Counted from the stretch's first letter, positions 1 through 8,043 are shown. The stretch is DNA of 64,000 bases from Cupriavidus sp. MP-37 (GCF_020618415.1 NZ_CP085344.1:1945001-2009000), one strand, 5' to 3'. Numbers and translations: made by a program. Notes: generated by a model from the sequence alone, not told the origin.

Positions 1-585
1 GTGACGCAGCCGATCACCGACACCATCACCGCCACCGGCGGCTCGCTCGATGCCATCCAGGTGGGCGTAGCACAGAACGGCGATGCCTTCAACGGCGGGC
101 CGACGCAGGTGCGCGCGGGCCTGAGCTACACCTATAACGGCAACCAGGTCGATGTCATCATCGAGAACGTGACGCTGACCTTCAACGGCTCGCAACTGGT
201 CGATGCGGTGGTGCCGGCCAACACCGCGTATTCGTTCCGTGTCAGCGGCAACCTGTCGGTCGCGGCAAGCCTGACCAACGCCGCCGCGGACAGCCTGTTC
301 TCCAGCGCCAACGGCGGCTCGCTCAACCTGCCGTTCACCACCTTCCTGGGCAAGCTGCGCTCCTCCGGCGCACTCAGCCAGGCGCAGGTCGACGCGCTCA
401 CGCCGAAGGCGACCAGCACCTTCCCGGTGACCTTCGCCACCACCACCGGCCGCCCGGGCAGGGATGTGCGCGTAGGCATGCTGGTCAACAACGACATCGC
501 GTTCGCCAAGACGGCACTGGTCAAGACCGATGCCGAGATGGTGGTCGGCGACGGCCTCAAGACCACGGTCACGCTCAACCCGTGA
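1..585 (+). CDS. Hypothetical protein, possibly 5'-truncated by the window edge
   Basis: The frame is open from the first base and ends at a TGA at 583-585. It begins with GTG, but the upstream region is not visible, so the true start may lie outside the window. The 194 residues are rich in Thr, Ala, Asn and Val with alternating beta-like stretches. I recognise no domain, signal peptide or membrane segment. A hairpin with arms at 608-615 and 626-633 follows but has no T-run. The next gene on the same strand encodes an outer-membrane barrel, so a cell-envelope role is possible; that is guesswork from position only. Confidence 0.55.
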   Translation: MTQPITDTITATGGSLDAIQVGVAQNGDAFNGGPTQVRAGLSYTYNGNQVDVIIENVTLTFNGSQLVDAVVPANTAYSFRVSGNLSVAASLTNAAADSLFSSANGGSLNLPFTTFLGKLRSSGALSQAQVDALTPKATSTFPVTFATTTGRPGRDVRVGMLVNNDIAFAKTALVKTDAEMVVGDGLKTTVTLNP

Positions 586-761
586 CCGGCGCGTAGTGCC
601 GTAGTGAGGCCTTCCGCCCGGACGGGGAAGGCCAGGTCCCCGGTCATCCGAGCGCGTGCCGCATGCCGTGCGCCGAGGGTGGCCGGGTCATGTTCTGTCC
701 GCGTCGGGCGTTTCCGCGGAACGCCCCGCATGAGGCTCGCCCAGCGGCCTCGGAGTTTCCT

Positions 762-1883
762 ATGCAGCTGCTTCGAAAGCGCCGGCTCGACCAGGCCTGC
801 GCCCTGATGCTGGGGCTGTGTGCCGTCGGTACGGCCAGGGCCGCCCCGGACGATGTGTTCATGCAAGCCGAGCCCGCCACCGGCGAGTTCACCTCGGTGC
901 GGGTGGAGGCCAGCTACGACATGGTCAACCGCAGCGTCGATGTGTTCAACTTGCGCGGGCGCCAGGGCCCGGTGTCGGACAACGCGGGCGACTACAGCGG
1001 CGGCAAGCTCATGTTGGGCTACAAGTTCTCGCCGCACTGGTCGGGATCGGCCACTTACTGGCGCCGCGGCATCGAGTACGGGCACGACCGCAACCACATC
1101 GATACCTGGATGCTGGCGATGCACTACGACCCGCTCGCCGAGGCCGGCGCGCGCGACCGCATCATGCTGCGTTTCTCGCTGTGGGGAGACCACGCCGGCA
1201 GCCTCAACCGCTCGTCGCTGGTGATGGTGCGCAATACGACATTCAACAGCCTCACCGTGAACAACGCGAATGATGTCCAGGCCCAGGCCGACGTGATCTT
1301 TTCGGGCGAGCTGAGCGAGCGCAACCAGCTTACCGGCTTTGTCGGGCTCGGCATCAGCCGCGTCACGGTCGCCAGCCTCAATACCCGGCTGCAGCGCGGC
1401 AACTGCAATTTCAATGTTGCCATCGGCTCCGACAATCTCGCCAATGGCCAGCTGGCGGCGCCCTGCAACGTGGGCAACGTCACGCTGCAGTCGGCCTCGT
1501 TTTCCGTCAATGCCGGCCAGTTCGGGCTGGATTTCAACGACGATTTCAACTACACCGCCGGCTACCTGAACCTGGGCGGGTCGTGGCGCTGGAAATACGA
1601 GCGCTTCGCCGCGCGCCTGGGCTACCAGTTCCAGTACCTGCTGCGCAGCAATGTCGACAGCCGCGCCAAGACCTACGGCAACGCGCCGATCCGGTCCAAC
1701 CATACGCTGGGGCTGGAGCTGTCGTATGGGGTGGCGAAGAACGTCGAGGTGTTCCTGCGCGGCCAAGCCTCGCTGTACAACTTCGTCGGCACCATCCCGT
1801 TCCTCTACAACGCGACCACCGCCGGCAAGCTGGATCGCTACTACGGCTACGGCTCGATCGGCATCCGGTTTTCCGGATTCTGA
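762..1883 (+). CDS. Outer-membrane beta-barrel protein of unknown function
   Basis: The predicted protein has 373 residues. I start it at the ATG at 762 because the product then opens with a classical signal peptide: a basic start (MQLLRKRR), a hydrophobic core and an AAP-like cleavage region near residue 26. An in-frame TTG or ATG further upstream would put about 33 non-signal residues in front. The mature part alternates aromatic and polar residues in repeated strands (for example GYKFSPHWSGSATYWRR and YERFAARLGYQFQYLL) and ends in GIRFSGF, a typical C-terminal Phe signature for BAM-dependent barrels. It resembles general outer-membrane or MtrB/PioB-like porins only in architecture; no substrate can be named. 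Confidence 0.7.
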   Translation: MQLLRKRRLDQACALMLGLCAVGTARAAPDDVFMQAEPATGEFTSVRVEASYDMVNRSVDVFNLRGRQGPVSDNAGDYSGGKLMLGYKFSPHWSGSATYWRRGIEYGHDRNHIDTWMLAMHYDPLAEAGARDRIMLRFSLWGDHAGSLNRSSLVMVRNTTFNSLTVNNANDVQAQADVIFSGELSERNQLTGFVGLGISRVTVASLNTRLQRGNCNFNVAIGSDNLANGQLAAPCNVGNVTLQSASFSVNAGQFGLDFNDDFNYTAGYLNLGGSWRWKYERFAARLGYQFQYLLRSNVDSRAKTYGNAPIRSNHTLGLELSYGVAKNVEVFLRGQASLYNFVGTIPFLYNATTAGKLDRYYGYGSIGIRFSGF

Positions 1884-2541
1884 GCCGCGCCGGGGCGGCG
1901 CGAGCCAATTAGAGGTAATCCGTCAGTTAATTTTTTATCCCCTCCGCCGAGGGGATGGAAAATCGCACCCTAAATATATTGCAGCGCAGCAGGCCGCTTA
2001 TTTCAGACCTTAGAAGATTGAAATTCCTATATCCGGATGCATTGGATAAAATCAGCCCGATCAAGAAAGGGATATTGAGCCCTATATCAGTCGAACCGGC
2101 ACCGGCATGGTGCGTCTTTTGAGAAGCGTCCTTGCATATCTGGCACGCAGCTCATTTTTACAGGTTCGAAATAAATGTAATTTTTTGTTTCTCTGGGGGA
2201 AGTAAAATAATGAGCCAGATTCGACCTGTTTAGATAAGCACAGACCCAAGGCGTCTTTATCGGGGCCAGCAATGGCTTCGACATCCTCATTACCGGATGG
2301 CCTGGCAGGCGGCGCTGCACGCCCGGGCACGCCTGTTCCATTCATTCACGCAGGCAGTTCAGGACATTATAAGAACCGATGGAGGCATGCCGCTCGGGGG
2401 AGGGGCATGCCGCGTCCGTCCATTTCCTGTGCTGCAGAAAAAAAGAAATTGCACATGACCACGGCAGTACGTCCGCCCGTTGCGGCGGCGGCATGCCGCG
2501 GCATTACATGTTGGGGGTCCCACTAAGCAGCAAGGGATAAA
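1884..2541. other. 658-bp intergenic region with an AT-rich core
   Basis: No convincing gene lies here. The core at about 1910-2260 is strikingly AT-rich: the line 2161-2220 has 20 of 60 G+C, against roughly two-thirds in the neighbours. It contains a perfect hairpin (arms 1937-1944 and 1949-1956, loop CGCC) whose T-run lies on the wrong side for a plus-strand terminator. A seven-codon ORF (2210-2233) follows a GGGGAAG ribosome-binding site. Three copies of the palindrome-containing 10-mer GGCATGCCGC occur at 2384, 2404 and 2490. The rest is featureless to me. Confidence 0.6.
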
Positions 2542-3474
2542 ATGCAGCATTCACGGATGTTCACGCGCCAGGAACTGGACCGTTATTTTGCCTCCTATGT
2601 CGGGATGGAGGGAGGCAATCCAGGGGCTGCCGTCTGGATATGCGACCGAAGCCCCGCGTGGTCGGAGCCTATCGTCGCACCGCTTAATCCACAACTGGCC
2701 CCGCCGGCCTGGGACGCCGTGTTCCGCCAGCAGCATCGACAAGACATGGCCAGGTGGTTCGGCCACCAGTGCATGGCGCGCATCATGGCCGCCGCGCGGG
2801 CCGAGGCGCTGGGGGTGCGGCTCGGCGACAACGACTGGGAACACTACTACTGGGGCCATCTCTACTCGCCTGGCGGCGCGGAATTCAGGCTGAGCCTGTT
2901 TCCGCTGCCCGCGCATGTCGACGGCAGAACCACGTGGTCCAAGGCGTTCCGCGGCCAGCCGGAACTGATTCCGCAGAAGCGCTATGTCACGTTGTGCCGG
3001 GAGGGTGAACGCTTCCGCTTCATCGCCAGGACCTGCGAGCGCTGGCGTCCGAAGGTGGTCATCTGCCTGAGCCACCGCCATACCGACGAATATATCGAAG
3101 CGTTTGCGCTGGACGGCGTCGCGGGCGAAGAGCACGCGCTGCGGCCGGCGGACCAGGCCAGGCGCCTGCACCTGTTCACCCGGGGCGACACCACCTGGAT
3201 CATCTGCCCGGCGATCGGCGGCAGCGCCGGCATGACCTCGCAGGTCCAGCTCGACGCGTTCGGGAAGTTTATCGGGGCGCGGCTGGCGGCGAGCGACTTC
3301 AAGCATTGCCTGGAGCTGGATGCGCATCAGCCAGCGGCCCGGCCCGAGCGCCAGCCGGAGCGGCACGCGGTGCCGGCGGTCGCGGTCGCCGAGCGCGAGA
3401 TGGGGCATCGCATCCGGCCGGGTCTTGCCTGGGGCCAAGCCGCCATGACCGGGAATTGCGAGACCTTCGCCTAG
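2542..3474 (+). CDS. Conserved hypothetical protein, possibly with a uracil-DNA-glycosylase-like fold
   Basis: The 310-residue product starts at an ATG preceded by AAGGGATAAA. It is cytosolic with no signal or membrane segment. The N-terminal half holds GGNPGAAVWICDRSP (about residues 24-38), the middle EFRLSLFPLP, and later PKVVICLSHRHTDEYI and a Gly-rich segment ending in IGGSAGM. This order of a Gly/Pro loop before a hydrophobic strand, then a late His- or Gly-containing loop, recalls the uracil-DNA-glycosylase superfamily. That is inference from motif spacing only. The C-terminal 60 residues are low-complexity and rich in Pro, Arg and Ala. It stands alone, between an AT-rich region and a repeat array. 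Confidence 0.5.
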   Translation: MQHSRMFTRQELDRYFASYVGMEGGNPGAAVWICDRSPAWSEPIVAPLNPQLAPPAWDAVFRQQHRQDMARWFGHQCMARIMAAARAEALGVRLGDNDWEHYYWGHLYSPGGAEFRLSLFPLPAHVDGRTTWSKAFRGQPELIPQKRYVTLCREGERFRFIARTCERWRPKVVICLSHRHTDEYIEAFALDGVAGEEHALRPADQARRLHLFTRGDTTWIICPAIGGSAGMTSQVQLDAFGKFIGARLAASDFKHCLELDAHQPAARPERQPERHAVPAVAVAEREMGHRIRPGLAWGQAAMTGNCETFA

Positions 3475-3497
3475 CGCTGCCTGGCGGGGACGGGCTG

Positions 3498-3602
3498 TGT
3501 GGTATCGCCATGTGGTATCGCCGTGTTGTATCGCCGTTTAGGATCGCCACTTTGTATCCCCGTATTGGACGATCCCGGTCCAGATACACGGCGATACACA
3601 AG
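3498..3602. repeat. Degenerate 13-bp tandem repeat with two inverted copies
   Basis: Five 13-bp units run head to tail: TGTGGTATCGCCA (3498), TGTGGTATCGCCG (3511), TGTTGTATCGCCG (3524), TTTAGGATCGCCA (3537) and CTTTGTATCCCCG (3550). After a short break the same motif appears on the other strand at about 3582-3602, where the reverse complement reads TGTGTATCGCCGTGTATCTG. The array ends about 80 bp upstream of the hydrolase at 3683, so it could be an operator cluster or a short tandem-repeat expansion. Confidence 0.7.
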
Positions 3603-3682
3603 GCCCGGTTTCAGACACATGCCGCTTGCACCGGACTCCTAGACTTGCGTTCGGATTCACACCACGCATACAGGAGAACAAT

Positions 3683-4765
3683 ATGTCGAACGCCATCAAC
3701 CTGCCCCGTCGGGGCTTTCTGGGTGCTGCCGCGGTGACGCTGGCGGCCGGTTCGCTGGGCCTGGCGCGCGCGGCGCGTGCACAGGCCGGGGTGTCGCCGG
3801 CGGACACGTTGCCCGCCGTCACGCCGGGCACGCATACGGGCTTTGCTTCGATCCGGCAGATCGACGCCGGCGTGCTCAACGTCGGCTACGCGGAGGCGGG
3901 CCCGGCCGACGGGCCGGTCGCCTTGCTGCTGCACGGCTGGCCTTATGACATCCACAGCTTTGCCGACGTGACGCCGCTGCTGGCGGCGCGCGGTTATCGC
4001 GTGATCGTGCCTTACCTGCGCGGCTATGGTTCGACCACCTTCCTGTCGGCCGACACCCTGCGCAATGGCCAGCCTTCGGCGCTCGCTGCCGACATGATTG
4101 CGTTGCTGGACGCGCTCAAGATCCAGAATGCGGTGGTGGCGGGCTTCGACTGGGGTGCGCGTACCGCCGACATCATGGCGGCGTTGTGGCCCGAGCGTGT
4201 GCGCGCGCTGGTGGCGGTCAGCGGCTACCTGATCGGCAGCCAGGCCGCAGGCCGGCAGCCGCTGGCGCCGGAGGCCGAGCTGCAGTGGTGGTACCAGTTC
4301 TATTTCGCCACCGACCGCGGCCGCGCCGGCTATCAGCAACACACGCACCAGTTCGCCCGGCTGATCTGGAAACTGGCCTCGCCGCAGTGGAACTTCGACG
4401 ACGCCACCTTCGCGCGCAGCGCCGCGGCGCTGGACAATCCCGACCACGTCGCCATCACCATCCACAACTACCGCTGGCGGCAGGGCCTCGCCGCCGGCGA
4501 AGCCCGCTTCGATGCGATCGAGCAGCGGCTGGCCACGGCGCCCGCCATCGGCGTGCCCACCATCACCATCGAGGGCGATGCCAACGGCGCGCCGCATCCG
4601 AAGCCGAGCGCCTATGCCAGCAAGTTCACCGGCTGGTACGAGCACCGGACCCTGAGCGGCGGAGTGGGCCACAATCCGCCGCAGGAGGCGCCCACGGCGT
4701 TTGCACAGGCCGTGATCGACGTCGACCGGCAGGCGCCGGGGCGCGGCGTGCGCGGCGCGGCGTGA
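3683..4765 (+). CDS. Tat-exported alpha/beta hydrolase, epoxide-hydrolase-like
   Basis: The product has 360 residues. I chose the ATG at 3683 because it has AGGAGAACAAT in front and gives a twin-arginine signal (NLPRRGFLGAAAVTLAAG, residues 6-23) ending near RAQA. The alpha/beta-hydrolase core shows the oxyanion motif HGWP (84-87), the nucleophile elbow GFDWGA with Asp156, and a late GVGHNPP with the catalytic His. An Asp nucleophile is typical of epoxide hydrolases and haloalkane dehalogenases, in contrast to Ser esterases. The protein should work folded in the periplasm. It appears to be a single-gene unit behind the 13-bp repeats, and the substrate is unknown. Confidence 0.82.
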   Translation: MSNAINLPRRGFLGAAAVTLAAGSLGLARAARAQAGVSPADTLPAVTPGTHTGFASIRQIDAGVLNVGYAEAGPADGPVALLLHGWPYDIHSFADVTPLLAARGYRVIVPYLRGYGSTTFLSADTLRNGQPSALAADMIALLDALKIQNAVVAGFDWGARTADIMAALWPERVRALVAVSGYLIGSQAAGRQPLAPEAELQWWYQFYFATDRGRAGYQQHTHQFARLIWKLASPQWNFDDATFARSAAALDNPDHVAITIHNYRWRQGLAAGEARFDAIEQRLATAPAIGVPTITIEGDANGAPHPKPSAYASKFTGWYEHRTLSGGVGHNPPQEAPTAFAQAVIDVDRQAPGRGVRGAA

Positions 4766-4816
4766 CTGCCGGCGCGGGTTCGCAGTGCAGCGCTGAATCG
4801 GCTTTCAAAACAGGGC

Positions 4817-4846
4817 TTTCAAATCGGCGCGATGATGTTGTAGAAT
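4817..4846 (+). promoter_or_regulatory. Probable sigma-70 promoter of the tRNA cluster
   Basis: A TAGAAT -10 box at 4841-4846 lies 18 bp after a TTTCAA -35-like hexamer at 4817-4822, with the first tRNA base 27 bp downstream. The spacing and position fit a tRNA promoter; the -35 match is only partial. Confidence 0.45.
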
Positions 4847-4872
4847 TCGCGCTTCGCTGAACGGCGATATGT

Positions 4873-4948
4873 TCCCTGATAGCTCAGTCGGTAGAGCGAC
4901 GGACTGTTAATCCGCAGGTCCCTGGTTCGAGCCCAGGTCGGGGAGCCA
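4873..4948 (+). tRNA. tRNA-Asn (anticodon GTT)
   Basis: The acceptor stem TCCCTGA pairs with TCGGGGA (one G-T pair), followed by discriminator G and an encoded CCA. The D-arm AGCTCAGTCGGTAGAGC and T-arm loop GTTCGAGCC are canonical. The anticodon GTT sits at 4906-4908. It is the first of three tRNAs transcribed together. Confidence 0.97.
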
Positions 4949-4952
4949 GCAT

Positions 4953-5028
4953 GCGGGAGTAGCTCAGTTGGTAGAGCGCAACCTTGCCAAGGTTGAGGTC
5001 GCGAGTTCGAGACTCGTCTCCCGCTCCA
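4953..5028 (+). tRNA. tRNA-Gly (anticodon GCC)
   Basis: The acceptor GCGGGAG pairs with CTCCCGC, then T and CCA follow. The anticodon GCC is at 4986-4988 in a TTGCCAA loop, and the D- and T-arms are normal. It lies four bases after tRNA-Asn, so they share a transcript. Confidence 0.97.
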
Positions 5029-5061
5029 GATGATTCCGCGTGGGTCCACGCCGGAACCCCC

Positions 5062-5136
5062 GCCCATGTGGCTCAGTGGCAGAGCACTCCCTTGGTAAGG
5101 GAGAGGTCGGCAGTTCGATCCTGCCCATGGGCACCA
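5062..5136 (+). tRNA. tRNA-Thr (anticodon GGT)
   Basis: The acceptor GCCCATG pairs with CATGGGC, then A and CCA follow. The anticodon GGT is at 5094-5096 in a TTGGTAA loop, and the D-loop is one base shorter than in the two neighbours. It is the third tRNA of the cluster; no clear terminator is visible before the convergent hipA gene. Confidence 0.96.
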
Positions 5137-5194
5137 TTCTCCCTTGCGCTTTCCCTTGCGCATTTTCGATGCTTGCGCTGGCCCGCGCCGGCGT

Positions 5195-6547
5195 CTACAA
5201 ATCCGTCTCGGCCGGCGTTGCCAGCCTGCGGTTGTGCCGGCGCATGCCGTCGAAGATCGCGTCGGCCAGATCCAGCGGGAACTCAGCCGGCAATCCCGAC
5301 GCAACCTTGTCGATGACCTGCGCGGTCAGCCCGGTCACGTGGTCCAGGATGGCCTCGACCTCGGCGGGCGGGAAGCCGATGCGCTGTCCCTGGGCAAACC
5401 AGTGGCGCCGGCGGATCTCGGCGATGGCGTAGTGGCGGTTGCGGCCATGCAGCGCCATCGCCAGCCGGGCCTTCTGCGGCGCCAGCTGGTTGCGGCCGCG
5501 GCCGATCACGGGATGCGCCGACAGGACGTCGTACAGCGGCGTCGCCTCATACTGGCTGCCCGGCAGGTGGCTGATGCTGAAGTTCTTGGCATGGCCGTCG
5601 GTTGCCGCCAGCAGCCAGAACACCACCTGCGCCATGAAGAAATGCCGCCGGTCGGTCGCCGCCGCGCGCGAGCCGGACAGGATCTCGGCAATCGGCTGGA
5701 TCCCGGGCCCGCCGTCGGACTCGTATTTCTGCAAGGCCGAGATGCCGGTGGCCTGGCACATGTCTTCCTGCGGCAGGCGCAGCAGCCAGGTGCCGCGGCT
5801 CGACGGCCTGCGGTCGAAGCGTTCGACCACCAGTGCCTTGGTGTCGGCGAAGCGGGCGATCTCGCACCGGGCCACGGGCAGGCCATAGGCCGCGACGATC
5901 TGCGCGCACAGCCATTCGTTTTCGACCGAGGTGCGCATGTCGGCGCGCATATTGCCCACCAGTCCGAGCGGCAGCTTGAAGATGTGCGTGGTCGGCGTGC
6001 TGCCCTGGGGCAGCTGCCATTGTCCGCGCCAGCGCAGCAGCGCGGTTTTCTCCTGCGCGCCGGCGATCGACAGCCGCAGGTCGTCGATGGGCTCGCGCTG
6101 GCCGAGCACGGGCGCCGACGTGGTTTCGCGCAGCAGCGTCGCAATGTCTTCGTCGCTGAGCGCGCGGCCGCTGACCGTCTGCAGCGCCTCGGGCGCTTCG
6201 CCGGGCGGCAGCATCTGGATGGCACCGACGCAGTCGCGTCCCACCCTGGCCAGCAGCGCGAAGGCGTCGGTGCCGCCGGCCCGATAGCGCGCCGCGATGC
6301 GGCGGCGGATGACATCGCTGTCGGGCAGCAGGTTGTCGAAATAGTTGGCCACCGCGGGACCGCGATGCGGCTGGTTGCCCGGTGTGAACGGCAGCGACAA
6401 GGACAGCGGGCGTCCCTGCGGATCGGCGATCCAGTCTTCGCGGTAGACCAGCCGGTCACCGCCGGCGCCGGTTTCCCAATGGCCGACCGGGATGCCGTTC
6501 ATCCACAGGTCCAGCCGGTTGCCTTGCCGCGCGCGCGCCATGGTCAC
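5195..6547 (-). CDS. hipA: HipA-family serine/threonine kinase toxin
   Basis: The product has 450 residues, close to the usual HipA length of about 440. The N-terminal subdomain is followed by the flexible loop SIAGAQEK (160-167), which in E. coli HipA carries the regulatory autophosphorylated Ser. The ATP-binding strand THIFKLP with Lys191 follows, then the catalytic loop TDGHAKNFS with Asp317, and the metal-binding LYD (338-340). All key kinase residues are present, so the toxin should be active. E. coli HipA phosphorylates GltX and causes growth arrest and persistence; the target here is an inference by family. Its GTG start overlaps the hipB stop in a GTGA. An ATG two codons later (6541) is an alternative start. 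Confidence 0.9.
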   Translation of the reverse strand: MTMARARQGNRLDLWMNGIPVGHWETGAGGDRLVYREDWIADPQGRPLSLSLPFTPGNQPHRGPAVANYFDNLLPDSDVIRRRIAARYRAGGTDAFALLARVGRDCVGAIQMLPPGEAPEALQTVSGRALSDEDIATLLRETTSAPVLGQREPIDDLRLSIAGAQEKTALLRWRGQWQLPQGSTPTTHIFKLPLGLVGNMRADMRTSVENEWLCAQIVAAYGLPVARCEIARFADTKALVVERFDRRPSSRGTWLLRLPQEDMCQATGISALQKYESDGGPGIQPIAEILSGSRAAATDRRHFFMAQVVFWLLAATDGHAKNFSISHLPGSQYEATPLYDVLSAHPVIGRGRNQLAPQKARLAMALHGRNRHYAIAEIRRRHWFAQGQRIGFPPAEVEAILDHVTGLTAQVIDKVASGLPAEFPLDLADAIFDGMRRHNRRLATPAETDL

Positions 6548-6876
6548 CAGTCCTCGCGCGGACGCCGGCGCGTCGCGGGGCGGGCCTGTTCAGGCGGGCT
6601 TGCCGGCGCCTTCGCTTTGGCCCGGGGCCGGGCTGGCACGGGCTGCGCGGTGTCGCCGGCCTCCGCCTGCGACAGCACGAGTTCGACGCCGAGCACGCGC
6701 AGCACCCGCAGCAGACGTTCGACGCTGACGGCGGCGGGGTTGGCTTCGAGTTCGGCGTAGGTTTGCTGCGTGACCCCGAGGTGCTCTGCCATCACGGCCT
6801 GGGTCATGCCGCGGGACTTGCGGAATCCCTGCAGAATCGGACGCAGCTGATGGACGGTCTTGATGGCGTAGTGCAT
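6544..6876 (-). CDS. hipB: HipB-family antitoxin, XRE-type DNA-binding repressor
   Basis: The 110-residue product has an HTH_XRE domain in the first 70 residues (SRGMTQAVMAEHLGVTQQTYAELE, with helices spanning about 21-45). A basic, Pro/Ala-rich tail reaches to residue 110 and is longer than in E. coli HipB (about 88 residues). HipB proteins neutralise HipA by complex formation and repress their own operon. hipB precedes hipA on the minus strand with a stop/start overlap, the classical order for translational coupling. Two palindromes lie 58 and 95 bp upstream and are likely binding sites. No strong ribosome-binding site precedes the ATG. Confidence 0.88.
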   Translation of the reverse strand: MHYAIKTVHQLRPILQGFRKSRGMTQAVMAEHLGVTQQTYAELEANPAAVSVERLLRVLRVLGVELVLSQAEAGDTAQPVPARPRAKAKAPASPPEQARPATRRRPREDW

Positions 6877-6933
6877 GGCGCGGGGTTTTGGACCCGGGGG
6901 ACCCGGTTGGATCCGGCAGGCGGCCGGACGGAT

Positions 6934-6949
6934 ACAGGATATTACCTGT
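6934..6949. promoter_or_regulatory. Candidate HipB operator 1
   Basis: A perfect inverted repeat ACAGG-N6-CCTGT (spacer ATATTA) lies 58 bp upstream of the hipB start, in an AT-rich promoter stretch. Confidence 0.5.
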
Positions 6950-6970
6950 TTCCCTGATTTACAAGCTTTA

Positions 6971-6993
6971 GCCTGTTATCCATAAAAACAGGC
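6971..6993. promoter_or_regulatory. Candidate HipB operator 2
   Basis: A perfect inverted repeat GCCTGTT-N9-AACAGGC shares the CCTGT/ACAGG half-site with the palindrome at 6934. Two related sites in tandem upstream of hipB fit the multi-operator autoregulation known for hipBA operons. Confidence 0.5.
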
Positions 6994-7104
6994 CATTGGC
7001 TGTATTTTAAGATTTGTATCTTACGATCACCGGGCAGAACCTGTGAGATGCCTGACTGCCAGGCAGTTGGCCGCTGTGGCGCCCACGCCCCGCCTGCAGT
7101 CCGC

Positions 7105-7815
7105 TCAGCGCTGCGGCAGGCGTGACCGGTGCTTCCTTGCACGCAGCGCCAGCCCGGCCGCCACCGCGACCACGGCGAGTACGCCCACGGCGACCAGGAA
7201 GTGCAGGGGCCGGTCGATGGCGAGGCTTTCCCCCGCGACCACGATGCCGAACGCATAGCCCGCTTCGGCGATGGCCATGGCCGCGAGGAATTTCAGGAAG
7301 GGGTAGTGCATGGTGCCGAACAGGTAGCCGGGGATCTCCGAAGGCACCGCGATGCAGAACAGCAGCACCGCCCAGAACTTCATTCGCTTCGACACATAGC
7401 CCCGGTACTTCTCCAGCTTGTCCGCGTAGCCGGTACGGGCGAGCAGGGGACCGGCGAGGCGGCCGATACCGAACGCCGCGCACGCGCCCAGCAGCCAGCC
7501 GCCCCACAGCAGCAGCACCGTCAGCGGCTTGCCCCATACCTCGCTGGCCACCGGCACCAGCACCACGCTCGAGGCAAAGGCGAGCATCGCCGAAACGGCC
7601 GAGTACACGAAGAAGACCATCGCCCCCGCCACGGGGTGCTGCGCCATGATCTCGCGCGCCCAGTCGACGGCCTGTTCGACCAGGTCCTTGAAGGCAGGCG
7701 ACATCGCGACCATGACGGCCAGCACGGCCACGGTGCCGAGCGCAAGCCAGAACCAGATCGCGCGCCGGAGGGTGTGCCGCTTCCCAGACAATGTGGCAGA
7801 CAGTTTGCTCAGCAT
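7105..7815 (-). CDS. DedA/VTT-domain (TVP38/TMEM64-like) inner-membrane protein
   Basis: The product has 236 residues, with the start placed at the ATG at 7815 (MLSKLSATLSG). Hydrophobic segments lie at about residues 20-38, 60-85, 95-120, 145-165, 175-190 and 205-225. The central segment with SAVSAMLAFASSVVLVPVASEVWG and GWLLGACAAFGIGRLAG fits the re-entrant-loop region of the VTT (SNARE-associated Golgi) superfamily. A cytosolic-looking YADKLEKYRGYVSKR follows. Family members act in lipid flipping or membrane homeostasis; the specific role here is unknown. It is separated from hipB by the operator region and lies back-to-back with the LuxR-type gene at 8044. Confidence 0.72.
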   Translation of the reverse strand: MLSKLSATLSGKRHTLRRAIWFWLALGTVAVLAVMVAMSPAFKDLVEQAVDWAREIMAQHPVAGAMVFFVYSAVSAMLAFASSVVLVPVASEVWGKPLTVLLLWGGWLLGACAAFGIGRLAGPLLARTGYADKLEKYRGYVSKRMKFWAVLLFCIAVPSEIPGYLFGTMHYPFLKFLAAMAIAEAGYAFGIVVAGESLAIDRPLHFLVAVGVLAVVAVAAGLALRARKHRSRLPQR

Positions 7816-8043
7816 ATGAAAATTTAGAACGCGCGGCCGGGGGCAAAGTTTCGGCGCTGGCCGGCACGCCCGCCGGACCGTTGCCGGACGGCCACGGCAG
7901 TGCAGGGATGCAGGGCGTTCATGGCGAGTGGGCGCATGGTGCCTGTGCATGTCGCGTCTGCGTGCGGCAAGATACAATGCGACGGTCCTGGCATTTTCAT
8001 CATTCTTGTCGTTACCTTTGTGCCCCGCAGGCGAAAGGCCAGT

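Noticed and set aside
132..1766. Long minus-strand frame of 544 codons over the first two genes
   Set aside because: High GC leaves long open frames opposite real genes; the translation is Arg/Ala/His/Val-rich without motifs, while the plus-strand product at 762-1883 has a signal peptide and a barrel pattern.
1937..1956. Intrinsic terminator of the outer-membrane barrel gene
   Set aside because: The stem is good, but the T-run precedes it on the plus strand and no T-run follows.
3498..3602. CRISPR or iteron-type origin
   Set aside because: Repeats are contiguous with no unique spacers, and there is no replication gene or partition gene nearby.
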